DNA from: Streptomyces liliiviolaceus
GTDB lineage: Bacteria; Actinomycetota; Actinomycetes; Streptomycetales; Streptomycetaceae
Direction of reading: 5' to 3'
Length of the DNA stretch: 64,000 nucleotides
Assembly: GCF_018070025.1 (NCBI RefSeq)
Contig: NZ_JAGPYQ010000002.1
Coordinates: 372,001-436,000 of the forward strand
Shown: piece after piece, positions 48,897-58,097 of the stretch
Position numbering within the stretch: position 1 is the stretch's first letter
How the letters are laid out: each line of letters begins with the position of its first letter
Position numbers and translations under genes: made by a program
Notes under the pieces: generated by a model
Told to the model about the DNA's origin: nothing
The model's input: the letters and a program-made list of their open reading frames with translations, nothing else
Databases searched by the model: none

Positions 48897-49817
48897 ATGG
48901 GCACCACAGAGGCCGTAGGTTCACCGTTCGACAGCGGTGTCTCCGACCGCAGAGTTCCGGACGGCCAGTCGGCCGGTCCCGTGATGCCACGCCTGCTGCT
49001 CGGCGCGCGGTTGCGCGCGCTGCGGGAGGAGAAGGAGATCTCCCGTGAGGCCGCGGGGCATGTCATCCGCGCCTCCCGGTCGAAGATCAGCCGCCTGGAG
49101 GCCGGCCGGCACGGGTGCAAGCTGCGTGACGTGGCCGATCTGCTCACGCACTACGGAGTGACGGACGAGGCCGAGCGCGGCACCTTGCTGGCGTTGGCCG
49201 AAGAGGCCAACACCCCCGCCTGGTGGCAGTACTACAGCGATGTGGTGCCCCCGTGGCTGCAGACCTACCTGGGGGCCGAACAGGCGGCGAGCGTCATCCG
49301 CTGCTTCGAGGTCCAGCGCGTACCCGCCCTCCTGCAGACCCCCGCCTACGCGCGCGCCTCCATCCGGCTCGGCCACCCGGACGCGGACGCGCAGGAGATC
49401 GAGCGGCGCGTCACGCTGCGCACGGAGCGCCGGCGGGTTCTGCACCGTGAGCCGCCCGCCCAGCTGTGGGCCGTGATCGACGAGGCGGCGCTCCGGCGCC
49501 CGGTGGGCGGCACCGACACGATGCGCGCCCAGCTCAGGCATCTCATCGAGATGTGCCGGCTCCCGCAGGTCACCGTCCAGATCATCCCGTTCCTCGCGGG
49601 CGGTTACGCCGCCGAGGGCGGTCCGGTCACCGTCCTGCGCCTGCCCGGCGGTCAACTGCCCGACGTGGTCTGCCTCGAACAGCTGGCCAGTGCTCTCTAT
49701 CCCGACAAGCCTGCCGAGATCGAGCGCTACTGGGACGTCCTGAACCGCCTGGGGCTCGAAGCGGACTCACCGGAGGAGACGCCCACGATCCTCCACCGGA
49801 TCCTCCAGGAGACCTGA
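48897..49817 (+). CDS. XRE-family regulator with DUF5753 (Scr1-type)
   Basis: 306 residues with GGGAG 7 nt before the ATG. A helix-turn-helix covers about 37-90 (LRALREEKEISREAAG, RASRSKISRLEAGRHG). The rest is the DUF5753 ligand/partner domain typical of Streptomyces regulators (AWWQYYSDVVPPWLQTYLG, VQIIPFLAGGYAAEGGP). Such regulators usually sit beside a short DUF397 protein; none is visible here. Instead a Methyltransf_19 gene is convergent. It starts 90 bp after the megasynthase and could control it, but this family is very common in the genus. Confidence 0.92.
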   Translation: MGTTEAVGSPFDSGVSDRRVPDGQSAGPVMPRLLLGARLRALREEKEISREAAGHVIRASRSKISRLEAGRHGCKLRDVADLLTHYGVTDEAERGTLLALAEEANTPAWWQYYSDVVPPWLQTYLGAEQAASVIRCFEVQRVPALLQTPAYARASIRLGHPDADAQEIERRVTLRTERRRVLHREPPAQLWAVIDEAALRRPVGGTDTMRAQLRHLIEMCRLPQVTVQIIPFLAGGYAAEGGPVTVLRLPGGQLPDVVCLEQLASALYPDKPAEIERYWDVLNRLGLEADSPEETPTILHRILQET

Positions 49818-49835
49818 CCTCGCCGGTGGGCCTGT

Positions 49836-49865
49836 CCTGTCGGCCGACGTACGCCGGCCGACAGG
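49836..49865. terminator. 11-bp hairpin between convergent genes
   Basis: Arms 49836-49846 and 49855-49865 are perfectly complementary with an 8-nt loop. They sit in the 54-bp gap between the convergent XRE regulator and the methyltransferase-like gene. Confidence 0.8.
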
Positions 49866-49871
49866 CCCGTC

Positions 49872-50687
49872 TCAGCGCTTGAGGCCGACACCGCCGTACT
49901 GGTGCACCTCTGCGGGCAGCCCCAGGGCCTCGGTGTCGGGACGCCAGCGCGAGCACGACGCCACACCCGGTTCCAGCAGCTCCAGACCCTCGAAGAAGCC
50001 CTCGATCCGCTCGGGGCTGCGCAGGATGTACGGGATCGAGCCGCCCTCGTTGTACTGCTGGATGGCCTCGACGTACGCCTTGCTGGTGTCGGTGCTGTCG
50101 TACTGCACGAGGTAGCTGCCGGGCGGCAGCGCGTCCACCAGCTGCCGCACGATCGCGCGTGCCTCGTCGTAGTCCTCGATGTGGCCCAGGATGCCCATCA
50201 GCATGAGAGCGACCGGCCGGTCGAAGTCGAGCGTCTTGGCGGCTTCCCGCACGATCGTGCCCGGATCGCGCAGATCGGCGTCGACGTAGTTGGTGACGCC
50301 TTCCGGTGTACTGGTGAGCAGCGCCCGGGCGTGCGCCAGGACCAGCTTGTCGTTGTCGACGTAGACGATCCGGCTCTCGGGCGCCACCCGCTGGGCGATC
50401 TGGTGGGTGTTGTCCACGTTGGGCAGTCCGGTGCCGATGTCCAGGAACTGCCGGATGCCCTCCTCGGCGGCCAGATGACGGACGGCGCGGGCGAGGAAGT
50501 ACCGGGCGGCCCGCGCTCCGGTCTCGATCCCGGGGAAGACGGCACGGAACGCGTCGCCGGCCACGCGGTCGACTTCGTAGTTGTCCTTCCCGCCCAGCCA
50601 GTAGTTCCAGATCCGGGCCGACTGCGGCACGGAGGTGTCGATCCTGGCGAGCGCCTCCGGCTCCGAGTTCTCTGCCTGGTCAGTCAT
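49872..50687 (-). CDS. SAM-dependent methyltransferase-like protein (Methyltransf_19/DUF574)
   Basis: 271 residues with AGGAG before the ATG. The N-terminal ARIWNYWLGGKDNYEVDR and the SAM-binding QFLDIGTGLP followed by YVDNDKLVLAHARALL identify the Streptomyces Methyltransf_19 family, which is about this size. The substrate is unknown for the family. It is a standalone gene convergent with the XRE regulator. Involvement in tailoring the megasynthase product cannot be excluded, but the family is abundant in these genomes and often unrelated to biosynthesis. Confidence 0.92.
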   Translation of the reverse strand: MTDQAENSEPEALARIDTSVPQSARIWNYWLGGKDNYEVDRVAGDAFRAVFPGIETGARAARYFLARAVRHLAAEEGIRQFLDIGTGLPNVDNTHQIAQRVAPESRIVYVDNDKLVLAHARALLTSTPEGVTNYVDADLRDPGTIVREAAKTLDFDRPVALMLMGILGHIEDYDEARAIVRQLVDALPPGSYLVQYDSTDTSKAYVEAIQQYNEGGSIPYILRSPERIEGFFEGLELLEPGVASCSRWRPDTEALGLPAEVHQYGGVGLKR

Positions 50688-50734
50688 GGACGCTCCTGTG
50701 CGTACGTATGCGTGGGCGGGGTGCGGATCACGGA

Positions 50735-50764
50735 ACCGGCGAACGCCGGTCGTGGGCGCCCACG
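50735..50764 (-). terminator. Adjacent short palindromes after the KDG kinase gene
   Basis: A 7-bp inverted repeat (50735-50741 / 50744-50750) is directly followed by a perfect 14-bp palindrome (50751-50764). They lie about 85-110 bp past the kinase stop and upstream of the methyltransferase-like start, so they could be a terminator or operator. Confidence 0.3.
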
Positions 50765-50846
50765 TTATTCCTCACGCCTCGGCCCATGTGCAACGCAGGC
50801 CCCAACGCACCCTGTTCGGCCACTCGTTGGCTCATTCGGTGTCTTC

Positions 50847-51917
50847 TCAGCGGCGGGCCGTGGCGGCCCACGCGTCCTCGTCCAGGGCGAGGCAGCGGTC
50901 GGTCTCCGTACGCGACGGCATGTCGGGCACGTCGTCCCGGGTCCGCAGCGCGGCGGCGGCAGCCAGATGGCCGAGGCGCAGCCTGGAGCGTTCGTCGCGC
51001 TCCTCCAGCACTCCCGTCAGATAGCCAGCCGCGAACGCGTCGCCGGCGCCGACCGGTTCGACCACCTTGGTGGGCAGCGAGGGCACGAACGTCCGCAGAC
51101 GGCCGGCGTACGAGGCCGCGCCTGACGAGTCGGCGACGTACGAGGTAGCTCCGTGCTCGGCGTCCTTGACGACCACGGCGGGTGCGGGCGCGAGCAGTTC
51201 CGCGATGTCGTCCGGGCGGGCGGTGCCCCACAGCTCCTCGGCCTCGTCCCGGCCGACGAACACGATGTCCGCGGCGCGGGCGAGCGCCAGCAGACTCCGC
51301 GCGGCGGCCGGGGAGTCGTGCCCTCCCCGACGCCAGAGGGCGGGGCGGTGGTTCACGTCGAAGGAGACGAGCGGACCGGACCCGGCATGGTCGTCCCGGC
51401 CGACGAGGAGCGCCTCCAGCAGCCGCGCACAGCTCTCGGAGAGGGCCGCGGCGACCCCCGACAGATGCAGGATCCGGGCCCGGCGGAGCGCGGGGTGCCG
51501 GGCCAGGTCAGGCCCCATCGCGGACGCCGCGGAACCGCCCCGGTAGTAGTACGTACGGGTGTGGCCGGGACCGGCTTCCGGGTCAGGGGCCGGGTCCTTG
51601 AAGTAAACGCCGGTCGGGCGCTCCGGGTCGGTCTCCACGGCGCTCACGTCCACGCCGCGCGCGGTCAGTTCGGCCAGGATCCGGCTGCCGAACGGGTCGT
51701 CGCCGAGGCGGCTCAGCCAGGCGGCCCGGCGCCCGAGTCCGGCCAGTCCGCAGGCGACGTTGGACTCGGCACCGCCGACGGCCATGCTCAGCAGGGACTG
51801 CTCGGCGAGCGGGCCTGGGTCCGGCGGACCGAGAACGGCCATCGTCTCGCCGACGCACATGACGTCGGCCGCCCGCTCATGACGGTCGGCGGCGCGGGGA
51901 GGGGGCGGCAGGGACAC
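50847..51917 (-). CDS. kdgK: PfkB-family 2-dehydro-3-deoxygluconate (KDG) kinase
   Basis: 356 residues from the GTG at 51917, chosen for AGGAGAA just upstream. Features are the ribokinase-fold start (VMCVGETMAVLGP, then VGGAESNVACGLAGLG) and the C-terminal PfkB signature with its catalytic Asp (VEPVGAGDAFAAGYLTG). It would phosphorylate KDG, the product of the ManD-type dehydratase in the same operon, to KDPG. It is last in the operon, 145 bp after the dehydrogenase, with a 10-bp tandem repeat in the gap. No KDPG aldolase is seen in the window. Confidence 0.88.
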   Translation of the reverse strand: MSLPPPPRAADRHERAADVMCVGETMAVLGPPDPGPLAEQSLLSMAVGGAESNVACGLAGLGRRAAWLSRLGDDPFGSRILAELTARGVDVSAVETDPERPTGVYFKDPAPDPEAGPGHTRTYYYRGGSAASAMGPDLARHPALRRARILHLSGVAAALSESCARLLEALLVGRDDHAGSGPLVSFDVNHRPALWRRGGHDSPAAARSLLALARAADIVFVGRDEAEELWGTARPDDIAELLAPAPAVVVKDAEHGATSYVADSSGAASYAGRLRTFVPSLPTKVVEPVGAGDAFAAGYLTGVLEERDERSRLRLGHLAAAAALRTRDDVPDMPSRTETDRCLALDEDAWAATARR

Positions 51918-51994
51918 GGGCTTCTCCTGGCGGATGGCGGGCGTGGCGGGGAAAGCGGCGAGAGGCTGGAAGGCGCGGGAAGGGTCCAAGAGGG

Positions 51995-52024
51995 GGGTTG
52001 GAGAGGGTTGGAGAGGGTTGGAAG
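51995..52024. repeat. Three-unit 10-bp tandem repeat between idnD-like and kdgK genes
   Basis: GGTTGGAGAG-type units repeat about three times in the 145-bp gap inside the operon. No function is evident. Confidence 0.6.
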
Positions 52025-52062
52025 GGGTCGGCCGCGGCGGACGGGGCCCATGGTTCGACGGT

Positions 52063-53115
52063 TCAGGCGGCGCGCAGCCGCAGCATGACCTTGCTGCTTC
52101 CGCTGCCCGGGTCGGCGGCGACGGCGAGCGCCTCCTCGGCCCGTTCCAGCGGGAAGCGGTGCGTGATCAGCGGGGTCACGTCCAGACCGTCCCCGAGTGC
52201 GCGCAGCGCGTCGTCGATCTCCTCGACGAAGCGGTACGAGCCGATCCAGGTGATCTCCCGGGTCACCAGGTCGCCGAGGGCCGCCGCCACGGCCGTACCG
52301 GGCAGGTTGCCGACCTGGACGAGGGTGCCGCCGCGGGCGGTGGCCCGCAGTACGGGGCCGAGCGCGGCCGGGGCGCCGGACGCCTCGAAGACCACGTCCA
52401 CGTCCTCGGGCAGCTTCTCACCTGCGGAGAGGTCGCGTGTCTCGTCGGCGCCCATGGCGCGGGCGACGGCGAGCGAGGACGGCGACAGGTCCGCGGCGAT
52501 CACCCGGCCCGCCCCGCGGTACCGGGCCGCGGCGACGACGAGCGAGCCGATCGGACCGCAGCCGTTGACCAGGACCGTACGGCCGCGCAGCTCCGGGACC
52601 CGGCCGACGGCGTGCAGCGCGACGGCCAACGGCTCGGCGAGGGCGCCCTGTTCGGTGCTCACGCCGGCCGGCAGCGGCCGGATCTGGGCCGCGTCGACCG
52701 TCCGGTACTCGCTGAACCCGCCGTCGGTGTGCGGGTCGAAGGCCGCCGAGCCGAAGTAGCGGACGCGCGGGTAGAGGTTCGTCCGGCCGGCGAGCCGTTC
52801 GGGCAGGACACCGTCGCCGACAAGGCTGGCCGGGTGGACGGTGACCGCCTGTCCCACGTCCAGCCCGGCGACTCCGTCGCCGAGTGCGGCGATCCGGCCC
52901 GCGAACTCGTGCCCGAGCACCAGCGGATGGGCGAGCGAGGCGGTGCCGGACGCCCCCTTCTTCCAGTACGCGATGTCGGATCCGCAGATCCCGCCCCACT
53001 CCACGGCCAGCAGCACCTCGCCCGCGCCGGGGGCGGGCCGGGCCCGCTCGTCGACGCGTACGTCGTCGGGGCCGTGCACCACGACCGCCCTCATACGGGG
53101 GGTGATCGTCTTCAT
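52063..53115 (-). CDS. Zinc-type medium-chain dehydrogenase, L-idonate/L-gulonate 5-dehydrogenase-like, lacking the structural zinc cysteines
   Basis: 350 residues from the ATG at 53115 (GGAGG 7 nt upstream), overlapping the transporter stop by ATGA. Catalytic-zinc pattern: GGICGSD, GHEF and EPLAVALH. The NAD(P) site is VNGCGPIGSLVV. The lobe that normally carries four structural-zinc cysteines reads HPASLVGDGVLPERLAG with no cysteine, which is unusual. In the context of fructuronate-reductase- and ManD-like genes, the best-fitting reaction is oxidation of L-gulonate to D-fructuronate or of L-idonate to 5-ketogluconate. Substrate assignment is inference. Confidence 0.85.
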   Translation of the reverse strand: MKTITPRMRAVVVHGPDDVRVDERARPAPGAGEVLLAVEWGGICGSDIAYWKKGASGTASLAHPLVLGHEFAGRIAALGDGVAGLDVGQAVTVHPASLVGDGVLPERLAGRTNLYPRVRYFGSAAFDPHTDGGFSEYRTVDAAQIRPLPAGVSTEQGALAEPLAVALHAVGRVPELRGRTVLVNGCGPIGSLVVAAARYRGAGRVIAADLSPSSLAVARAMGADETRDLSAGEKLPEDVDVVFEASGAPAALGPVLRATARGGTLVQVGNLPGTAVAAALGDLVTREITWIGSYRFVEEIDDALRALGDGLDVTPLITHRFPLERAEEALAVAADPGSGSSKVMLRLRAA

Positions 53116-54506
53116 ACGGCGTCCTCCAGCCGGACCAGGTCGCGTCCGCGTGTCTCGGGGGCGAGGTACGCGCTGACGAAGGTGATGAGCGAGTAGACGA
53201 TGAGCATGGCGGCGATGGGCCACCAGCTGTCGGTGACGGCGGTGAGCGTGGCCGCGAGGACCGGGCCGATCGCGGTGGCGAGGATGCCGCCGATCTCCTT
53301 GGAGAGGGCGAGCTGGGTGAACCGGGTGCGGGAGCCGAAGAGTTCGGCCATCGTGACGCTTTCCAGCGAGAACAGTCCGAGGACTCCGACGTTCAGGCCG
53401 AGGACCATGCCGAGCATCACACCCGGCGTCGATCCGGAGGTGATGAGGAGCATCACCGGGAAGGCGAGGACGACGGTCAGGGCGGAGAGCGCGAGGTAGA
53501 CCGAGCGGCGTCCGAAGCGGTCGCCCAGCAGGCCGATCAGCGGCACGGTGGCGAAGCCCGCCAGTGAGCCGTACACGATCGCGTCCGTCGGTACGGACCG
53601 GCCGACCGCGAGGTTGGTGGCGATGTAGCCGACGAGGAACGTCTGCATCAGGCCGGAGTTGCCGGCCTGGCCGAAGCGCAGGCCCAGTGCGAGGAAGAAC
53701 GCCTTGCCCTTGCGCTGCCGGATGCCCGCCGCCAGGACACCGCCCTGGTGCTCGTCGGCGGTGGCGATCACGGACTCGACCTCGTCACGGGCCAGCGCCA
53801 CACCGTCGACGACGTCGGGACGCTCCTCGAAGACCGGGCTCTCCTTGAGACTGCGCCGCACCCAGACCGCGAAGATCATCAGGCCGAAGCTGAGCAGGAA
53901 GGGCAACCGCCAGCCCCAGGAGAGCAGTTGGTCCTCGCTGAGCACGGCGAGCAGGATGGCCCACAGGCCCGACGCGGCGAGCGTCCCGGAGTTCGTGCCG
54001 AGCGAGACCAGCGAGGAGATCAGGCCGCGCCGCTTGACGGGCGCGTACTCGGCCAGCATGACGGTGGCCCCGGCGATCTCGGCGCCCGCGCCGAAGCCCT
54101 GCACCAGGCGCAGTGCGACGAGCAGGATCGGCGCGAGGATGCCGATGGTGGCGTACGTGGGCAGGGCGCCGATCAGGGTGGTGGAGGCACCCATCAGCAG
54201 GATGGTGATGTACAGGACCTTCTTGCGGCCGAGCCGGTCGCCCATCCGCCCGAAGTAGACGGCTCCGGCGAGCCGGGCCACGTATCCGACACCGTAGGTG
54301 GCCATCGCGGCGATGAGTCCGATGGCCGGGCTGACGTCCGGGAAGAAGATCTTGTTGAAGACGATCGCGGCGGCCAGCGAGTAGAGCTGGAAGTCCATGA
54401 ACTCCATGGCCGTACCGAGCCAGCCCGAGACGGCGGCGCGGGTGAGATCGCGGGTGCTGCGCCGGGCGGAAGGCGTCTGCTGAGCGGCTATGACGCTGTC
54501 CTTCAT
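53112..54506 (-). CDS. MFS transporter, metabolite:H+ symporter (MHS) type
   Basis: 464 residues with GGAG before the ATG. Twelve hydrophobic helices; MFS signature loops GRMGDRLGRKKVLY (between helices 2 and 3) and GDRFGRRSVYLAL (between 8 and 9). The opening GTAMEFMDFQLYSLAA with a membrane Asp resembles the MHS family that imports carboxylates. The middle cytoplasmic loop holds about 50 charged residues. Its place between the sugar-acid enzymes makes it the probable importer of the aldonate or uronate. Translation is coupled to the next gene. Confidence 0.9.
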   Translation of the reverse strand: MKDSVIAAQQTPSARRSTRDLTRAAVSGWLGTAMEFMDFQLYSLAAAIVFNKIFFPDVSPAIGLIAAMATYGVGYVARLAGAVYFGRMGDRLGRKKVLYITILLMGASTTLIGALPTYATIGILAPILLVALRLVQGFGAGAEIAGATVMLAEYAPVKRRGLISSLVSLGTNSGTLAASGLWAILLAVLSEDQLLSWGWRLPFLLSFGLMIFAVWVRRSLKESPVFEERPDVVDGVALARDEVESVIATADEHQGGVLAAGIRQRKGKAFFLALGLRFGQAGNSGLMQTFLVGYIATNLAVGRSVPTDAIVYGSLAGFATVPLIGLLGDRFGRRSVYLALSALTVVLAFPVMLLITSGSTPGVMLGMVLGLNVGVLGLFSLESVTMAELFGSRTRFTQLALSKEIGGILATAIGPVLAATLTAVTDSWWPIAAMLIVYSLITFVSAYLAPETRGRDLVRLEDAV

Positions 54507-54591
54507 CGTGAACTCCGTTGTTCGTAACCGAGGAAGCTGTTGGGGACGGGGGGCGGGGGGCGGGGAACGGGTAAGGGGAGGCGGTTCGGGG

Positions 54592-56067
54592 TCAGATCTC
54601 GACGCGTCCGGCGGCCAGGGCGGGGAGCCGGTCCGCGACGGCCGACGTGAGGGCGTCGTCGTCCGCCAGGTCCGGGGCGCCGAGGACGCGCAGCAGCGCG
54701 CGTACGGTCTCGGCGGGGCGGGTCGCGGTCCCCCAGCAGGCGGCGAGCGCGTCGGCGGCGGGATCAGAGGGGGCGCCGCGGCCGGAAGGGACCCGGCGGG
54801 TGCCGTGCGCCCAGCCGGCGAGGGCGAGTTCGAGCACCGGGGTCACCCGGGCGCCCGGGGTGGCCGCGGTCCGGGCGCGCAGTTCCCTCAGCGCGGGCAG
54901 CCAGCGCTCCGTGATCTTCAGCGAGCCGTCGGAGCCGATCTGCCGCAGCAGATGGCGCATGGCGGGATTGCGGAAACGTACGACGAGGTCGTCGGCGTAC
55001 GCGACCGGGTCCGGGCCGCCCGCGGGGAGGGTGGGTGCCACCTCCGCGCACAGCGCCCGTACGAGACGCTCGCCCCAGTCCGTCGCCATGGTCCCGGCGA
55101 TCGTGGTGAGTCCGGCGGCCAGGCCGAGGTGGGCGAGGGCGGAGTGAGAACCGTTCAGCAGCCGCAGTTTGGTGAGCTGGTAGGGCGCCACGTCCGGGAC
55201 GAACAGGGCGCCGTCGAGCTCCCAGGGCGGCCGGGGCGCGTCGAAGGAGTCCTCAAGGACCCACTGGCGGTACGGCTCCCCCGTCACGGCGAGCGCGTCC
55301 CGTACACCGAGCGCGGCGGCGGCCGTCGCCCGGTCGGCCTCGCCGGTGGCGGGCACGATCCGGTCCACGACGGTCGCGGGGAAGGCGACGACCCCGGCCA
55401 TCCGGTCCAGGATCCGCGAGCGGTCCGGCCAGGCCGACGCGCGGACGAAGTCGTGGACGACCCGGGACAGTGCGGCGCCGTTGCCCGCCATGTTGTCGCA
55501 GGACACGACGGCGATCGGGGGTGCCCCGGCCCGCGTCCGGGCGGCGAGACCGGCGGCGAGCCGCCCGACCACCGTGGTGAGCGGCCCGTCGGGACCGGCC
55601 GCCAGGTCGGCGGCGATCGGCCCGGCCGTGAGGTCGAGACCGCCGGTCGACGCCGCTCGGTGGTACCCCTTCTCCGTCACGGTCAGCGTCACGACCGTCA
55701 CCTCGGGGTCGGCGAGCAGGGCGTCGACGGCCTTCGCGTCGGGCCCCATGGCCAGCGCGCCGACGACCGAGCCCACGACGCGTGTGCGGTGGCCGTCCGG
55801 CCGGCGTTCGGTGAGCGAGTACAGACAGTCCTGGTTTCGCAGGGCGCGCACGGTGTCGGCCGAGCGGGGCGCGACCGCGGTGATGCCCCAGGGCTCACCG
55901 GAGCGGGCGGCGGCCTGCTCGGTGTAGACGGCCTGGTGGGCCCGGTGGAAGGCGCCGAGACCGAAGTGGACGACACGGGTGCGCAGTTCGGCCGGGTCGA
56001 CGGCGGGCCGCAGTCCGGGCGCGAGCCGGGGCAGTGCCTTGCGGCTCAACTGGTCGTCGGCGCTCAC
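54592..56067 (-). CDS. Mannitol dehydrogenase-family oxidoreductase, fructuronate reductase (UxuB)-like
   Basis: 491 residues from the GTG at 56067, overlapping the upstream stop (GTGA). The N-terminal NAD site is [20 protein letters not shown], followed by SCDNMAGNG and the catalytic [14 protein letters not shown] region (Lys, Asn, His of the family). The length fits the mannitol dehydrogenase/mannonate oxidoreductase family. Next to ManD the expected reaction is D-fructuronate + NADH to D-mannonate. A polyol substrate such as mannitol or arabinitol is the alternative. It ends 85 bp before the transporter gene. Confidence 0.88.
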   Translation of the reverse strand: MSADDQLSRKALPRLAPGLRPAVDPAELRTRVVHFGLGAFHRAHQAVYTEQAAARSGEPWGITAVAPRSADTVRALRNQDCLYSLTERRPDGHRTRVVGSVVGALAMGPDAKAVDALLADPEVTVVTLTVTEKGYHRAASTGGLDLTAGPIAADLAAGPDGPLTTVVGRLAAGLAARTRAGAPPIAVVSCDNMAGNGAALSRVVHDFVRASAWPDRSRILDRMAGVVAFPATVVDRIVPATGEADRATAAAALGVRDALAVTGEPYRQWVLEDSFDAPRPPWELDGALFVPDVAPYQLTKLRLLNGSHSALAHLGLAAGLTTIAGTMATDWGERLVRALCAEVAPTLPAGGPDPVAYADDLVVRFRNPAMRHLLRQIGSDGSLKITERWLPALRELRARTAATPGARVTPVLELALAGWAHGTRRVPSGRGAPSDPAADALAACWGTATRPAETVRALLRVLGAPDLADDDALTSAVADRLPALAAGRVEI

Positions 56068-57272
56068 CAGTCGTGCACCGACCCGTCGAGCCGGCGGGCG
56101 ACCGGGAGGTAGCGCCGCCGGTAGGGGAAGCGTTCGGCCGCCTTCTCGTCGTACTCGACGCCGAGGCCGGGCTCGTCGGAGGGGTACAGCATGCCGTCGG
56201 CGAACGTCACCCCCGTGCGGAACACCTCGGCGGTCTCGTCGGGGTGGCCCATGTGCTCCTGGATGCCGAAGTTCGGCACGGCGATGTCGAGGTGCACGGC
56301 GGCGGCCATGCTCACCGGCGAGAGGTCGGTCGCCCCGTGGGAGCCGGTCCGTACCTGGTGGAGCGCGGCGAGGTCGAAGATGCGGCGCAGATGCGTGATG
56401 CCGCCCGCGTGGACGACGGTGGTGCGTACGTAGTCGATGAGCTGCTCGGTGATGAGGTGCTGGACGTCCCAGATCGAGTTCATCACCTCGCCGACCGCGA
56501 TGGGTGTCGTGGTGTGCTGCCGGATCAGCCGGAAGGACTCCTGGTTCTCGGCCGGGGTCGGGTCCTCCATCCAGAACAGCCGGGAGGCCTCGACGCTCCT
56601 GCCGAACCGGGCCGCCTCGTTCGGGGTGAGCCGGTGGTGCACGTCGTGCAGGAGGTGGAAGCCGAAGCCGAAACGCTCCCGGACCGCCTCCAGGTACCTG
56701 GGCGCGAAGTCGAGATAGGCCTCGGTGTCCCAGGGCTGCTCGTCGGGCAGCTCGGTCGCGGCGGGCTCGTAGACCTTGCCCTTGCGCACCCCGTACGTGC
56801 CGCCGACGTCGGGCACGGCGGCCTGGGCGCGTACGGCCTTGTAGCCCAGCTCCAGATAGCGCTGGACGTCGTCGAGGAGCGAGGGCACGTCGGTGCCGCT
56901 GGCGTGCGAGTAGACGAGTACGCCGTCGCGCGACCGGCCGCCGAGGAGCTTGTAGACGGGCAGGCCCGCGGTCTTGCCCAGGATGTCCCACAGTGCGGTG
57001 TCGACGGCGGCGATCGCGGTCATCGTGACGGGTCCGCGCCGCCAGTAGGCACCCTTGTAGAGGTACTGCCACATGTCCTCGATACGGGACGGGTCCTTGC
57101 CGATCAGCAGCGGGACCACGTGGTCGCGCAGATAGCTGGCGACGGCCAGTTCCCGGCCGTTGAGCGTGGCGTCGCCGAGGCCGGTCACCCCGTCCGTGGT
57201 GGTGATCCGGAGCGTGACGAAGGTCCGGCCGGGGGAGGCGACGAAGACCTCGACTTTTTCGATCCTGCTCAC
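56064..57272 (-). CDS. manD: Enolase-superfamily sugar-acid dehydratase, D-mannonate dehydratase (ManD)-like
   Basis: 402 residues from the GTG at 57272 with AAGGAG upstream; an open extension of 34 codons runs into the operator and is not used. The C-terminal barrel shows the metal ligand pattern of the ManD group: D and catalytic H in [10 protein letters not shown] in WMEDPTP, E in VGEVMNS, then [12 protein letters not shown]. The reaction is dehydration of D-mannonate (or slowly D-gluconate) to KDG. It is the first gene of the catabolic operon, facing the GntR regulator across 100 bp. High- versus low-activity subgroup cannot be told by eye. Confidence 0.88.
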   Translation of the reverse strand: MSRIEKVEVFVASPGRTFVTLRITTTDGVTGLGDATLNGRELAVASYLRDHVVPLLIGKDPSRIEDMWQYLYKGAYWRRGPVTMTAIAAVDTALWDILGKTAGLPVYKLLGGRSRDGVLVYSHASGTDVPSLLDDVQRYLELGYKAVRAQAAVPDVGGTYGVRKGKVYEPAATELPDEQPWDTEAYLDFAPRYLEAVRERFGFGFHLLHDVHHRLTPNEAARFGRSVEASRLFWMEDPTPAENQESFRLIRQHTTTPIAVGEVMNSIWDVQHLITEQLIDYVRTTVVHAGGITHLRRIFDLAALHQVRTGSHGATDLSPVSMAAAVHLDIAVPNFGIQEHMGHPDETAEVFRTGVTFADGMLYPSDEPGLGVEYDEKAAERFPYRRRYLPVARRLDGSVHDW

Positions 57273-57305
57273 AGGCACTCCTTGGTCGCGATTGGTCGCG
57301 AAGTA

Positions 57306-57317
57306 CTTGTATACAAG
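57306..57317. promoter_or_regulatory. GntR/FCD operator palindrome CTTGTATACAAG
   Basis: A perfect 12-bp palindrome of the TTGTATACAA kind bound by FadR/UxuR-type GntR regulators. It lies in the divergent gap and overlaps a plausible -10 of the manD promoter (TGTATA, 18 bp after TTGCCG on the minus strand). Repression by the neighbouring regulator, relieved by a pathway intermediate, is the expected logic. Confidence 0.75.
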
Positions 57318-57329
57318 CATCTGTATCGC

Positions 57330-57354
57330 AGCACGGCAATACTTGTGCCGTGCT
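57330..57354. promoter_or_regulatory. Second inverted repeat in the manD/GntR gap
   Basis: 9-bp perfect arms (57330-57338 and 57346-57354) with a 7-nt spacer, next to the start of the regulator gene. It could be a second operator for autoregulation. Confidence 0.55.
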
Positions 57355-57372
57355 TCTACGTACGATGGGCCC

Positions 57373-58083
57373 ATGGCTCAAACGAACGGGCGGACGAACC
57401 GGCGCGACATCTACCTGAAACTGCGCCAGATGGTCCTGACCCTCGAACTGGCTCCGGGCGCGGCCCTCTCGGAGAACGAACTCGCCGCGTCGATGGGCGT
57501 CAGCCGTACGCCGGTGCGGGAGAGCCTGATCCTGCTGGCCCAGGAGGGCCTGGTGCAGGTCTTCCCCAAGATCGGATCGTTCGTGTCCCGCGTCGACCCG
57601 GGGCAGGTGGCCGACGCGCAGTTCCTGCGGGAGGCGGTGGAACTCGCCTCACTGGACGACCTGCCCGCGGAGCTCGACCCCGCGCTCGTCGGGGAACTGC
57701 GGGACAACCTCGACCGGCAGCGGCGCGCGGACCTCGGTCTGGAGGAGTTCTTCGATCTGGACGAGGCGTTCCATCAGGGCCTGATGCGGCTGAGCGGGCA
57801 CGGGAACGTCTGGACGACCGTCGCCGCCGCAAAGGGCCACCTGGACCGGGCCCGCCGCCTCGGCCTCCACGAGAACGTGTCGCCTGCCGTGTTCGTCGCC
57901 CAGCACCGCGAGATCTTCGACGCGATCGCGGGTGGGGACGTCCCGCTCGCCCGCACGGCCATGCGCACGCATCTGCGAGCCGTCTTCGACGACATCGAGC
58001 GCATCCGGGCCCACTCCCCCGAACTGTTCGCCACGGACGCGTCGTCCGTGCCGGTGCGGCGGAACATCGTGGTGTGGGAGTGA
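57373..58083 (+). CDS. GntR-family regulator, FCD (FadR/UxuR) type
   Basis: 236 residues. The N-terminal winged helix-turn-helix ([38 protein letters not shown]) is followed by an all-helical FCD ligand domain with metal-site residues in [14 protein letters not shown] and [16 protein letters not shown] ends 6 nt before the ATG, so the transcript may start at the ATG itself; there is no Shine-Dalgarno, which fits leaderless translation. It is divergent from the sugar-acid operon and is its probable repressor, with a uronate, aldonate or KDG-type ligand. Confidence 0.92.
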   Translation: MAQTNGRTNRRDIYLKLRQMVLTLELAPGAALSENELAASMGVSRTPVRESLILLAQEGLVQVFPKIGSFVSRVDPGQVADAQFLREAVELASLDDLPAELDPALVGELRDNLDRQRRADLGLEEFFDLDEAFHQGLMRLSGHGNVWTTVAAAKGHLDRARRLGLHENVSPAVFVAQHREIFDAIAGGDVPLARTAMRTHLRAVFDDIERIRAHSPELFATDASSVPVRRNIVVWE

Positions 58084-58097
58084 GCGCACCGGACACG

